Below are positions 1 to 9,621 of a stretch of DNA of 64,000 bases, piece after piece; within the stretch, counting starts at the first letter, position 1, and each line of letters begins with the position of its first letter. The position numbers and the translations under genes are program-made. The stretch is from Ilyonectria destructans (taxonomy: Eukaryota > Ascomycota > Sordariomycetes > Hypocreales > Nectriaceae): positions 62,001-126,000 of the forward strand of contig JAHEWK010000039.1 in assembly GCA_020740775.1 (NCBI GenBank). Reading direction: 5' to 3'. The notes below the pieces were generated by a model. It saw only the letters and a program-made list of their open reading frames with translations, had not been told where the DNA came from and made no database searches.

Positions 1-257
1 CGAGCGAACAGCACCGGAGATCGAGTCCTCGTTTAACTCCAGGCACAGCCTGACTTTCTGCGTCGTCTTGTCCAGCTTATCCTCGATGTTTGGCCAGTTG
101 CGGCTCGATACAATCCATTTGGCACGAGATGAGGAAGACGCCTGAGCAATAAAATCAAGAAGCTGCGGTAGATTCGTCCTGCACTCATCAAGGGCGTCGA
201 CGACCAAGACTACATCTTCCAAAGCTGGATCTTTCAGCATGTCTGTGAAGATCTCGG
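1..257 (-). pseudogene. NACHT NLR-like gene, distal piece beyond the hAT insertion
   Basis: Minus-strand continuation of the NLR-like gene whose 5' part is at 9622-11363. Read from 249 down to 1, all 83 codons are open. They include a Walker B-like stretch, VVLVVDALDEC, typical of NACHT/STAND NTPases, followed by an SSR sensor-like motif (VSSRNWP). The frame joins exactly to the codon that ends at 9622 once the hAT element and one copy of the 8-bp duplication GATCTCGG are removed. The gene runs off the left edge of the window, so the C-terminal repeat domain expected of such receptors cannot be seen. As it stands the piece has no start codon of its own and is separated from its promoter by 9.4 kb of transposon. 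It is therefore dead unless the hAT excises precisely. Confidence 0.85.
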
Positions 258-395
258 CAGTGTGGCTAACAATCAATCGAGTTCAATTTCGGTCCTCAAA
301 CTCGATTGATTGAACTTATCTCAGCTCGATTGAAGCTTGACTTGACTTATCAGCGAGCTCGATTGACAACTTGTCAAGTACTTGATATACTATGC

Positions 396-2774
396 CTAAT
401 CAGGTAATTTGTATAGACCTCTTGGTGTAGCAATCCCGCGGAAGATCTTTGAAGTAATCCAATTCTTCTGTATCATCTCAGCTTCAACTGTGTCATCGCC
501 GAGGCCGTTGCGCTTGTCGGTGATGAGCTCACTACCGTCAGAGAATACGCGCTCTGGCTCTGCGCTCATCGCTGGCGTGCTGAAGATGTTAAGAGCAAGT
601 TTGCTGAGAATAGGCCATACGTGGCGTCGGTCCACCCACCACGCCAGAGGATTCTTAACGTTCATGTCATCCTTCGACGGCACCTGCTTTATCCAGATCT
701 CCCACTCAGTCTCCACCTTCCTCCTCTTGCCACGGCGTGGTCGATCTGTTGTATGGCCCCAAGCATCGAATTCGTCATCGATCGTCGGCGAGGAAGAAGG
801 AGAGGTCTCGGCTTGGTCGACGTGCTCAGTGGCCACCGTGACTGCAGCGAAGCGATCGTAATATACAGTGAGCTCCTTCTCTGCTGTCTTTATCCAATCC
901 TCCCGCTTCCACCACTTCTCCCTGAAGTATTCGAATTGGTAGGCTGGGTGGAGGGCGATGGCCATGCGGTAGATCGGCGACTGGTCGGTAAGCTCGTAGT
1001 AGGTGTTGATCTTTGACCATGCAGCGAGCACGCCGGCGGAGTAGTAGGGAGGAAGGGCATCCTCGTTATCTGCATCCATGACGTCAATCTCTTTTTTGAC
1101 GCTCTCAAGCTTCGTGAGCAGGAAGTCCATGGCGTAGAGTACTTGCCACACCGAGCCTTGGCCACCCTCGTTGCCCTCGCTATCTGCACGGCTTTGTAGT
1201 CGCTTCGTGAGTCGCTCGAAGGGCTGCAGGAGCCTATAGAAGAGCTCAAGCTCGTGCCAATCAGCCTCGGTGAGGAAGTCATTCTTGTGCTTGTCGTTTT
1301 TATCTGGAGGCTTCCACTGCGCCTGGTAGAGATCGATGGCAGGGCGACACTTAAGAGCACGCTCGATCATGTAATATGTCGCGTTCCATCGAATGCCACC
1401 GTCATTGAGGAGCACGCCGACGAAGAGCTTGCCGTCGCTCGTCTTCGTGACGCGCATGCGAGCTCTCAACAGCTCGCGACGCGCATCGTTGCGATTAATG
1501 TAGATAACGAGGTTGTGCAGCTTGCCAATGACGCCTTTGAGGCTCCAGAGAGCTACACGCTGCTCCTCCGAAGCCTCAATAAGATTCTTCTCCCATGCGC
1601 TGACGCCTTCGCCAAATAAGAGAGCCTTAACGACGAGATTAATAATATGGCCGATACAGCGAATACGGTCTGCTTCTGGATCGATCGAGGAGAAGGAACG
1701 CTGTAACGCCTCGAGGCATTTGTCGTTATCACCAGCGTTATCCATAACGAAGGAGCCGAGCTTCTCGCCGATGCTGTATTGTAGAATTACTGGCTTTACC
1801 AGCGCTGCGAGGTCGTCGCCAGTGTGACCGCCATAACGTCGTGGGAAGCCGAGGAGGAGTGTTTGAGGATGACCCTTGCCGTCGACGAAGTGTGCGCAAA
1901 CCGCGACATATTCTCTGCGATTGTGAGCGCGCCATCCATCGATCGAGAGGTTGATGTTGCTGAGTGCAGACTGCACCAATTCGATGATGAATGGCAAGCG
2001 TGCTGCCATCGAATCCTTCACCCACTGCGAGAGCGTTGAGTGATGCGTTGGCAACAGGCGTGCGAGAGAAGGCTTGCCGTATGTGAGTAAATCAGTGGTC
2101 GCCTCGTCCGTGACTTCTCGGTAGCTGAGGCGTAGCTTGATGGCCCAGTCAATAACCTTTTGCTTATATTCATCCTCATTAAATGGCATGACGAGCTGGA
2201 AGACTTCTGCAGCGTTGGCGTCGATATCGTCGTCATCGTTGCTCGAATTCGAAGGCCTTTTGATCTTGTGGAACTCTATAAGATGCTGGATTGCAGCCGT
2301 CGTCGATTCTGCCGCAAACAGCTGACTGATATACCGCTTCTTGGTATGGCAATCGGCGCAGAGGAAGTACTTGTCATTACTATGCTCCAGCTCGGCTCCA
2401 TGTGAATAGATCCACGAGACCTTCACTCGTCTGCCCACGCTCCTCTTGTCCCGTATGCGATACTGTATACCCTTGAGAATCGTGCCATCGTGCCGCCGAA
2501 GCACGCCCCAGTCAATTGGAAACGAGAGAGAGTGTGGAGGGCAGGTAGATCGATGGAGAGGTTGCTCTACATCCGACGTTTGCTCGGTCGACGATATTGG
2601 CCCGTTTAGATCGGTAGATTGACTCGAAGAAGACATCGCAGATAAGCTTCGAGTACTTGATGGCCGACCTGGGCCCCAGAACGCGTGTAGCGACATAATA
2701 ACGCGTCGATTCGACGCGCTGTTGATAGATATTTGATGGAGTAGGATTATTTCGTCCGGGGGGACACACCCCAT
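396..2774 (-). CDS. hAT family transposase, full-length frame
   Basis: A 792-codon open frame without interruption. From the N-terminus there is a Ser-rich leader, a BED-type zinc finger near residues 130-175 (FLCADC, then the H-x4-H region of IQHLIEFHKI), an RNase H-like catalytic region with the first acidic residue in LSIDGW and the second in FVMDNAGDND, and a C-terminal hAT dimerisation domain (LAWWVDRRH through SAEPERVFS). The first Met is at 2774, but an internal Met at 2696 (MSLHAFWGPG) begins the family-like portion and may be the real start. The protein would bind the terminal and subterminal repeats of hAT-1 and catalyse cut-and-paste movement in the nucleus. The nested Copia lies 136 bp upstream of the first Met, so it has probably displaced the native promoter. 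Confidence 0.9.
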   Translation of the reverse strand: MGCVPPDEIILLHQISINSASNRRVIMSLHAFWGPGRPSSTRSLSAMSSSSQSTDLNGPISSTEQTSDVEQPLHRSTCPPHSLSFPIDWGVLRRHDGTILKGIQYRIRDKRSVGRRVKVSWIYSHGAELEHSNDKYFLCADCHTKKRYISQLFAAESTTAAIQHLIEFHKIKRPSNSSNDDDDIDANAAEVFQLVMPFNEDEYKQKVIDWAIKLRLSYREVTDEATTDLLTYGKPSLARLLPTHHSTLSQWVKDSMAARLPFIIELVQSALSNINLSIDGWRAHNRREYVAVCAHFVDGKGHPQTLLLGFPRRYGGHTGDDLAALVKPVILQYSIGEKLGSFVMDNAGDNDKCLEALQRSFSSIDPEADRIRCIGHIINLVVKALLFGEGVSAWEKNLIEASEEQRVALWSLKGVIGKLHNLVIYINRNDARRELLRARMRVTKTSDGKLFVGVLLNDGGIRWNATYYMIERALKCRPAIDLYQAQWKPPDKNDKHKNDFLTEADWHELELFYRLLQPFERLTKRLQSRADSEGNEGGQGSVWQVLYAMDFLLTKLESVKKEIDVMDADNEDALPPYYSAGVLAAWSKINTYYELTDQSPIYRMAIALHPAYQFEYFREKWWKREDWIKTAEKELTVYYDRFAAVTVATEHVDQAETSPSSSPTIDDEFDAWGHTTDRPRRGKRRKVETEWEIWIKQVPSKDDMNVKNPLAWWVDRRHVWPILSKLALNIFSTPAMSAEPERVFSDGSELITDKRNGLGDDTVEAEMIQKNWITSKIFRGIATPRGLYKLPD

Positions 2775-2910
2775 AGGGACATTGCGCTAAGCTGTTTAAC
2801 GTTTCGTACAGTGCGATTTACGTCGATTCTGGTGGGTTTAGAGTTTGCGCCGCTTAGATAATTAGTTCTAAGCGATGTAATTGGCTAATTAGCGATATCT
2901 AGGGTATATC

Positions 2911-3039
2911 TGTTGAGATCCGTGTTTTAACGGATCAATGGCTATTCCGATCCATTGGTGGATGTCTTCCTATAATAGCTTCCGCTGGTTAGCGCTAGTT
3001 TTCTTCTTCTTCAATCAATACAACACGCTCATTTCAACA
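2911..3039 (+). repeat. 5' LTR of the Copia element
   Basis: 129 bp starting TGTTGAGATC and ending TTTCAACA (TG...CA termini), identical to 9315-9443. Preceded by the target duplication ATATC and followed directly by the primer-binding site. Confidence 0.95.
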
Positions 3040-3051
3040 GGTTATGAGCCC
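3040..3051 (+). other. Primer-binding site, half-tRNA type (initiator Met)
   Basis: GGTTATGAGCCC immediately follows the 5' LTR. It is complementary to the anticodon stem-loop GGGCUCAUAACC of initiator tRNA-Met, not to a tRNA 3' end. Drosophila copia and yeast Ty5 are known to prime from such a half-tRNA. The match and position are read from the sequence; use of the mechanism here is inferred. Confidence 0.8.
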
Positions 3052-3844
3052 GGAAAAGCCACCATACAGCTGAGTATCCTCCTAATCGTGATTTCCAATA
3101 TAACTCGAGGTCTAATCGCCTCCTTCCACTGCGACAAAGATACTCGTCACGGCTTACCTGAAATTTTAACGAATACCGCTAGCCGCGTGATTTAGGAATC
3201 AAGCACTGGATTTTGCACACTTCTCGACCTCACGATGGCCTCACACGACTATAATTTGAGAGCTCGACCCCTCTAGAAACCGGCTTTCCTTTGTTTCCTC
3301 CACAAGCAGCATTTTCCTCATCGTGCCGCTGACCTTGACGGATATTCTGTTGCTGAATTTGCTGTTGAATTCTTGCTGAATATATGGCAAAAAGGAAGCT
3401 ACTGGAAGCTGCTGGAAAGGAAGGAATTTGCCACAGGAATATCGCCACCTATCGCCACAGGCTGATAAAGCAGCTATTCTAGTTGATTCCACATCGCAAA
3501 GAAAGGGACCTCTGAGGCCTTGTATCTTCGAGTGGTTCCTTCTAGGTTTTTAAGTCCTGGGGCAACCCACTTCGACACCGACGACTCGCTTTCAGACACA
3601 AGTTCAACCAACATTTGGGGCTCTGAAGTGGCCTCAATTTCCTCATCAGAACCAAGAGAAACCCACGCTACATCCAGTGGGAGCTCAGACTCATCCGTTA
3701 CCGATACTATCGACAACAACGAGGATTCCGACCTTGCGCTCGCAAGAGACGTCGCTAGGCTGAAGAGGGAAGATTCACCTGAACCTGCCCTACACTCGTC
3801 CCACGCCTTTTCTTGTCCAGCCATCAAGGAATCCATCCTCAAGC

Positions 3845-5296
3845 ATGTCGGCCTCGAAGGAATCGACAGGAACACTTGGCAACCTAGCCAACATCCCGAA
3901 GCTAGAATCAACAGCGGGATGGATCAACTGGAGCCGAGAAATGAAGGACCATCTCACGATGTCGGGATATGGAGACTTGTTCAAACGAAATAAGGACAAA
4001 CCCACCGGCACCAGCGCCGCGACCGTTGAAAAGATCGACAACTGGCTCTCCAAGCAGGAACGCGCGTGCGGAGCAGTCCTCAATCGACTTGGATACAACG
4101 CCAGGGAGCAGGTAAAGGGCAAGGAGACCGTCACAGAGATGTTCGGGGAGCTTGAAAAGCGCTTCAAACCAAAGGGGAGTGCGGTTTTCCAAGAGCTCGA
4201 CCGACGATACAACTGCCTCGCCTTAGACCAATGCTCGGGAGTCATGAACTTTGCGGAAAGACTGCGAGAAGCTCAATCTGAACTCTTGCAACTAGACGAG
4301 ACATGCAAAATCGGCACTCCTCAATTCATCAATAAGTTCCTAACCGGACTTGGCCCGGAATACGAAGTGTTCCTCACTGCTTTCTACCAAAACCACAACT
4401 TGCTACCCGAACGAGGCTCCAACGGAGAAGTAACCAAACCTGCCGTCACATTCGAAATCGCCCTTGCCGCCGCAGAGCAAGAGGAGATGAACATTCAACA
4501 ACGAGAAAAGGCCAAGACACAAACAGCTCTGCTGGCTAGAACGCGTGGTCCTGGCAAAGACCGAGTGACGCAGACATGCGACCACTGCAACAAACCAGGT
4601 CACACCAAGGCCGGATGTTTTGGCTTACATCCCGACCTTCTTGAGGAGTTCAAGAGAAAACGAGCACTTCGGAGTGAACGACGAGAAGCCAAGCTTGAGA
4701 AGAGAAAGGAGAACACCTCGTCACTGCAACCTGACGAGGATCACACTGCCGCTATCGCATTCTTAAACACTGCCTTTCTATCCTTTCAACCCCAGTTTGG
4801 CCTGGCCGCATCAGAACCGTCCAAACTGCTCGAGCGAATTCACGTATTGGACAGTGGCGCCTCCTCCCACACGTTCTGCCATCGACAGAACTTTACGTCA
4901 CTCGAGAAATTCACCGGCTCTGCCATCAACGGCATAGCTGGCTCGGCCATTATGCCTGAGGGGCAAGGCACATACACCCTCAAAACCATACGGAACAATG
5001 CCAAGGGAACGACAACCTTTCATAAGGCACTTTACGTGCCAGGCGCTCACTGCAACCTCATCTCAGTCTCAGCTCTTGAGGAAGATGGAGCAACTATTCT
5101 ATTTCGAAAAGGACGAGCCGTCATTACAAACCACGGTAAAATCATCCTCAGCGCCACTAGGAAATTCGGTCTATATGTGATCGACGAGGATGACGAACAA
5201 CTGCACACTGCTATGGCCGCCTACTCCGTCAGCGACCCCAAACTGCAGATCTGGCATGATCGGCTCGGCCATTTGGGAGAACAGAACTTACATTGA
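3845..5296 (+). CDS. Copia Gag, protease and start of integrase (frame 1 of broken polyprotein)
   Basis: 483 codons starting at ATG 3845 (MSASKESTG). The N-terminal half resembles Copia Gag. It includes a CCHC zinc knuckle CDHCNKPGHTKAGC near residue 245, then the aspartic protease active site LDSGASSH near residue 335, and ends in the pre-integrase signature WHDRLGHL. It stops at a TGA (5294-5296); the same frame reopens immediately at 5297 with the next part of integrase, so this is a nonsense change in one polyprotein rather than a natural end. A second open frame rich in Ser/Asp/Glu (about 3520-3993, other frame) overlaps the start and has no clear role. Confidence 0.88.
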   Translation: MSASKESTGTLGNLANIPKLESTAGWINWSREMKDHLTMSGYGDLFKRNKDKPTGTSAATVEKIDNWLSKQERACGAVLNRLGYNAREQVKGKETVTEMFGELEKRFKPKGSAVFQELDRRYNCLALDQCSGVMNFAERLREAQSELLQLDETCKIGTPQFINKFLTGLGPEYEVFLTAFYQNHNLLPERGSNGEVTKPAVTFEIALAAAEQEEMNIQQREKAKTQTALLARTRGPGKDRVTQTCDHCNKPGHTKAGCFGLHPDLLEEFKRKRALRSERREAKLEKRKENTSSLQPDEDHTAAIAFLNTAFLSFQPQFGLAASEPSKLLERIHVLDSGASSHTFCHRQNFTSLEKFTGSAINGIAGSAIMPEGQGTYTLKTIRNNAKGTTTFHKALYVPGAHCNLISVSALEEDGATILFRKGRAVITNHGKIILSATRKFGLYVIDEDDEQLHTAMAAYSVSDPKLQIWHDRLGHLGEQNLH

Positions 5297-5299
5297 CTC

Positions 5300-6181
5300 A
5301 TGAAGATGTCCACGGGCATCACTCCTCTATCTGACTCCAACGTCTGTGAAGCGTGCGTAAAAGGACGCATGAAGGAAAAGCCCCACCGCGGATGCATTCG
5401 AAAAGGAACAAGACCACTGGAGAGCCTTCATGGCGATATCGCTGGCCCCTTCCCAGACGAAGGCATCGACGGCCATAGATACTGGGCCTGCTTCATAGAC
5501 GATTTCACCAAGATGACTTGGGTTTTCCCAATCAGACAAAAGTCCGAATTTGGCAACTGCTTTCGAAAACTTCTGGAACAAGCAGAGACGCCAACCCGTC
5601 GCTGCCGTTACCTTCGCCTCGATCGGGCGGGAGAAAACCAAGCTGATACACTCACTCTCTACTGCGAAAATAAGATGATTGAGATGATCTTCTCTGCCAC
5701 CGAACAGCACGAACAAAACGGAGTGGCCGAAGTTGCAAACCGTATCTTACTCGAGAAACTCACGACAACTCTCATTCATTCAGGACTGGAAAAGAAATTC
5801 TGGCCATACGTCCTCAAAGCCATGGCATATGTACGAAACCTGTCACCAGCCTCGGGTTGTCAAATCACACCTTATGAAGCATGGCACAAGGAAGTGCCGG
5901 ATCTCTCCCATCTCCGAGTTATCGGCAGCCGAGGCTTTGCAAAAATGCCTTCAGCCAAACGGAAGAAGATGGACGACAAGACAATCCCCTGCCGACTCCT
6001 CGGCTATCAAGGGAGCACAAACTACACCTTAGTCGACGATGATGGAAGAATATTCTTTGCGAATAACGTTGTGTTCGATGAGAAATCCCTGCTGAGAAAC
6101 GAATTGCATCGGAGCAACCAACTGATGAACCCAACGCAAAACGGATGGATCTCACACCATCTCTTCCAACTATACCTATAA
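5300..6181 (+). pseudogene. Copia integrase segment, between a nonsense codon and a frameshift
   Basis: Continues the frame of 3845-5296 after its TGA. It carries the CxxC half of the integrase zinc-binding region (CEACVKGR) and the catalytic D-D-E core in HGDIAGPFP, LRLDRAGE and NGVAEVANR, followed by the family's integrase C-terminal stretch (RVIGSRGFAKMP). It runs into a stop at 6181, while the reverse-transcriptase frame begins in a different phase at 6145. The phase change (position mod 3 goes from 2 to 1) therefore lies near 6100-6180. I saw no convincing slippery heptamer there and treat it as an indel. Confidence 0.82.
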
Positions 6182-8049
6182 CCGAAAGCACCAGAATAGA
6201 CGAAGAGATACAGACAGCTCCCAACCAATCCTATCCATCCAATCAAGACGAACCGAGCATCCATGTGGAATTGGGGACTCCAGAAAGAACACAGAGCCCC
6301 GACGGTGCAGTCGATGAACACCGAGTCGCCACGGAAGCAGCCGACCGTCATCCCGAACTACGCTTTCCAGTACGGGAAACCCGAGGACAAATGCCATCAA
6401 GATACACAGTCCTAGCTCAACAAGACCCAGAAGCTCAACAAAACCAATGGCGTTTCACCATGATTGCCATTCATCTGGCCATGATCGCCAACAACCTTGA
6501 GCCGACCGAACCCAAAACCTTTGCCGAAGCAATGAACTCGCCTCATAGCGAACAATGGATGCAAGCCATGATTGACGAAATCGACTCCTTAATGAGAAAT
6601 GGCACCTTCATACCAGTCAACCTACCTCCAGGAAAACATACTCTCCAAGGCAAATGGGTGTATAAGCTCAAGCGAGGAAAAGATGGCGAGATTACCAGAT
6701 TCAAAGCTCGCTTCGTCGTCAGGGGCTTCGAACAAAAAGAGGGAATCGACTACCACGAGACGTTTGCCTCCGTGGTCAAGCCGATGAGCTATAAAATGAT
6801 CTTCGCTATCGCTGCGGCCCTGGACCTTGAACTGGAACAAATGGATGTCAAAACTGCCTTCCTTTACGGTGGTGTCAAAGAAGAAATCTACGTCACTCAG
6901 CCACAGGGTTTCGACGACAAGTCAGGCAGAGTCTTCCGACTGCGGAAAGCTCTCTACGGCCTTAAACAATCTCCCCGAATCTGGTACCAGACATTATCTG
7001 ATTTTCTGGAAACCCTCGGCTTCAAACCACTCAACGCCGATGTCGGCGTCTTCATCCGCGGCACAACCTACGTCGCCGTCTACGTGGATGATCTCCTAAT
7101 CGCTGGTCCCGATAAGGAAGAAATCGGCCAAATCAAAGCCGCCTTGAGCAAGAAATTCGAAATGACTGACCTTGGTCCGTGTCAGTACTATCTGGGAATG
7201 TCCGTCCGGAGAGACAGACGCAACAAGGCCATCTTCCTCTCCCAACGAGCATATGTCGAGAACGTCCTACGGGAATTTGACATGTGGGAGAGCAAGCCAG
7301 TCACAACTCCCCTGAGCACGTCAAAATTCCAACCTGTCCCAGACGAATACAAAGCGTCTGAAACGACGAAACTATGGTACGCAAAGGCAATTGGCTCACT
7401 TATGTACGCCATGCTTGGCACTCGCCCAGACATCGCATTTGCCGTCTCTCTCTGCAGCCGATATCTGGGAAACCCAACCAACGAACACGTCCAAGCCGTC
7501 AAGCGCATCATGAGGTACTTGCGAGGAACGATCGACTTGGAACTCGTTTTCAGCGGACCACTCAGACCGTTAGTTGGGTACACCGACTCAGACTGGGCTG
7601 GCGACCACGACACCAGACGATCAACGGCTGGTTATGTCTTCAACGTCGGCACAGGCGCCATCAGTTGGAGCTCCAAACGACAACCAACGGTCGCACTATC
7701 ATCCTGCGAAGCGGAGTACATGGGACAAACACAATGCACCAAAGAAGCGATCTGGCTACGAGGGTTGCTGCGCGAACTTCTGGCCCAATACAAACATGGA
7801 GACCTTCAAACAACTATCCTCTACGGGGACAATCAAGGGGCAATTGCAATGGCCAAAAATCCACAGTTCCATGCCAGGACTAAGCACATTGACATTCAAT
7901 GGCATTACGTTCGAGAGCGGGTCTCGGATGGAGACGTTGAGCTTCAATATGTCCCAACCGAGCAACAAATTGCTGATGGACTTACGAAAGCCCTTCCAAA
8001 AGACCGTTTTATCGTGTTTCGCAACGCGCTGGGCCTCTCCAACCCATGA
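6145..8049 (+). CDS. Copia reverse transcriptase and RNase H
   Basis: 634 codons open to TGA at 8049. The reverse transcriptase begins with the family signature KWVYKLKRGKDGEI near residue 170 and has the catalytic YVDDLL near residue 312. RNase H starts at YTDSDWAGD near residue 478 and includes SSCEAEYM and the C-terminal TKHIDIQWHYV. The ATG at 6145 is probably not a true start, since the domain is normally part of the Gag-Pol polyprotein. The frame itself shows no damage, in contrast to the integrase junction upstream. Confidence 0.88.
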   Translation: MDLTPSLPTIPITESTRIDEEIQTAPNQSYPSNQDEPSIHVELGTPERTQSPDGAVDEHRVATEAADRHPELRFPVRETRGQMPSRYTVLAQQDPEAQQNQWRFTMIAIHLAMIANNLEPTEPKTFAEAMNSPHSEQWMQAMIDEIDSLMRNGTFIPVNLPPGKHTLQGKWVYKLKRGKDGEITRFKARFVVRGFEQKEGIDYHETFASVVKPMSYKMIFAIAAALDLELEQMDVKTAFLYGGVKEEIYVTQPQGFDDKSGRVFRLRKALYGLKQSPRIWYQTLSDFLETLGFKPLNADVGVFIRGTTYVAVYVDDLLIAGPDKEEIGQIKAALSKKFEMTDLGPCQYYLGMSVRRDRRNKAIFLSQRAYVENVLREFDMWESKPVTTPLSTSKFQPVPDEYKASETTKLWYAKAIGSLMYAMLGTRPDIAFAVSLCSRYLGNPTNEHVQAVKRIMRYLRGTIDLELVFSGPLRPLVGYTDSDWAGDHDTRRSTAGYVFNVGTGAISWSSKRQPTVALSSCEAEYMGQTQCTKEAIWLRGLLRELLAQYKHGDLQTTILYGDNQGAIAMAKNPQFHARTKHIDIQWHYVRERVSDGDVELQYVPTEQQIADGLTKALPKDRFIVFRNALGLSNP

Positions 8050-8689
8050 TTCACTGTTGGTCACGCAAGTATGGGTCATGAGAAAAGGAGGTGGCCGGGA
8101 ACACCTGGCCAACTGACACTCCGCGATCTCTCGACAACCAAGTAACCTACCAACAAACTGACTTGGGATTTGGAAGCAACGGCGTCGAAAGTCTATGATA
8201 TCAAATTCACACGATTTTTTTTTTAACCCTTTTCATTATGCCCCAAGTGGGAGAAAATGGGTGCCCAACAGTCTATGCCGCTCATCGAGCCTCCAAGCGA
8301 CCCACAGGTCCTCAGCTCGGAATTCTTCGGCTTCTTACAGCAATTCTACAATAATTTCAACTATACTGAACGCTCCTTGCGTATATTCTAGAGCCATTTC
8401 ATTCAGAGAGGCATCACACATACCGATTGGAAAGAATCCCATGGCATATGCCCATGCTCGAGACAATCACAAAATTCTACAAAACTACAAAACATGGCAA
8501 ACGCTGCTGGATTGGCTTCTTCAGCGTTAATAACCACGGTCCTACGAGGCATGCAACGGAACCTCTTCAATCGGATCCGGTCAAAGAAAACAAAACAACT
8601 CTGACTATGGTACTCAGTCAGCAATACCAACAAAGGACAAGATCAATGTCCTCTACATTTACTTCGGAAAATATAGGCCTAGGATGAAG

Positions 8690-9200
8690 TGGGAGATCTG
8701 GGGTGCTAAGGCCCTAGTAACCAAAGAATCCAAGGCTGTACTCAAACATCAAACATCAAACAATCTGGAAGATCTGGGGTGCTAAGGCCCCAGTGACCAA
8801 AGAATTCAAGGCTGTTCGCCTCACAAACATCAAACAAACATCAAACATTAACTTGGGATGAAGTAGGTGATCTGGAGTGCAAAGGCTCCAGTGATCGAAG
8901 AATCCAAGGCTTCATTTAAACATTCAAACATCAAACAAACATCAAACATCAACTTGGGATGAAGTAGGTGATCTGGAGTGCAAAGGCTCCAGTGATCGAA
9001 GAATCCAAGGCTTCATTTAAACATTCAAACATCAAACAAACATCAAACATCAACTTGGGATGAAGTAGGTGATCTGGAGTGCTGAGGCTCCAGTGATCGA
9101 AGAATCCAAGGCTTCATTCAAACTTCAAACATCAATCAAACATCAAACTACCTGGTAGACCTGGGGTGCTAAGGCCCCAGTGACCGAACAATCCAACGCA
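8690..9200 (+). repeat. Tandem ~101-bp repeats, each with a short hairpin, 3' part of Copia
   Basis: About six copies lie between the RNase H stop and the 3' LTR. Three full units start at 8850, 8951 and 9052, exactly 101 bp apart; the outer copies are diverged or shortened. Each copy contains a stem of the form CTGGAG-loop-CTCCAG or CTGGGG-loop-CCCCAG with an 8-base loop such as TGCAAAGG, followed by a CATCAAACAAACATC spacer. The stem position that is A-T in some copies is G-C in others, so pairing is kept. A further 630 bp (8050-8690) between the RNase H stop and this array has no gene I can support. Confidence 0.85.
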
Positions 9201-9314
9201 AGTGAGGTAATAGAAGCTCTTTCCTGTTTTTCACCCACGAAGGTGTTTTTGAGGTTTTAATGAGGCCACGCTCTGTTACGCAGAAACATCTCGCACCAAT
9301 GGCTCGAGTGGGAG

Positions 9315-9443
9315 TGTTGAGATCCGTGTTTTAACGGATCAATGGCTATTCCGATCCATTGGTGGATGTCTTCCTATAATAGCTTCCGCTGGTTAGCGCT
9401 AGTTTTCTTCTTCTTCAATCAATACAACACGCTCATTTCAACA
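9315..9443 (+). repeat. 3' LTR of the Copia element
   Basis: 129 bp, identical to the LTR at 2911-3039. Preceded by a purine-rich tract (GAGTGGGAG) that would prime plus-strand synthesis and followed by the target duplication ATATC at 9444-9448. Confidence 0.95.
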
Positions 9444-9621
9444 ATATCCTCTCCTAGCCTTCCTACATAAGTAATTATTGACTTCAAGTACTTGACGACT
9501 TGACACTCGTTGAACTTGATTGATTGACGACAACTTTAAACTTGACTTGAGAACTTGACTTGACGAGAAGTCGAACTTGATTGAGAATTGTCAAGTTCGA
9601 GCTTGACTGTTAGCCACACTG

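Larger units (their letters stand above)
2911..9443 (+). mobile_element. Copia LTR retrotransposon nested in hAT-1
   Basis: A 6.5-kb element bounded by 129-bp LTRs (2911-3039 and 9315-9443) that I read as identical base for base. It is flanked by the 5-bp duplication ATATC (2906-2910 and 9444-9448). The order is LTR, half-tRNA primer site, ~800-bp leader, gag, protease, integrase, reverse transcriptase and RNase H, tandem hairpin repeats, purine-rich tract (GAGTGGGAG before 9315), LTR. Integrase lies before reverse transcriptase, which makes it Ty1/Copia rather than Gypsy. The polyprotein is broken by one in-frame TGA and one frameshift. Identical LTRs argue for a young insertion, so it may have been copied in trans by an intact relative. 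Confidence 0.93.
258..9621 (-). mobile_element. hAT DNA transposon (hAT-1), hosting a nested Copia
   Basis: The terminal inverted repeats begin CAGTGTGGCTAAC at 258 and are mirrored at 9609-9621. The 8-bp target duplication GATCTCGG is perfect at 250-257 and 9622-9629, the size expected for hAT. Without the nested Copia (2911-9443 plus its 5-bp duplication) the element is about 2.83 kb. Both subterminal regions (about 258-390 and 9470-9600) are packed with short CTTGACT/CTTGATT-like motifs, as in other hAT elements where they bind transposase. It encodes one transposase (396-2774, minus strand). It sits inside the NACHT coding sequence of an NLR-like gene. The intact frame and clean ends suggest a recent insertion, though the Copia separates the transposase from the right end. 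Confidence 0.93.

Noticed and set aside
3520..3993. Ser/Asp/Glu-rich open frame overlapping the start of Copia gag
   Set aside because: No ATG near its beginning and no match to a known Copia product; composition alone is not enough to call a gene.
6100..6181. Programmed frameshift between Copia integrase and reverse transcriptase
   Set aside because: No slippery heptamer in the right phase and no strong downstream stem; an indel is simpler.
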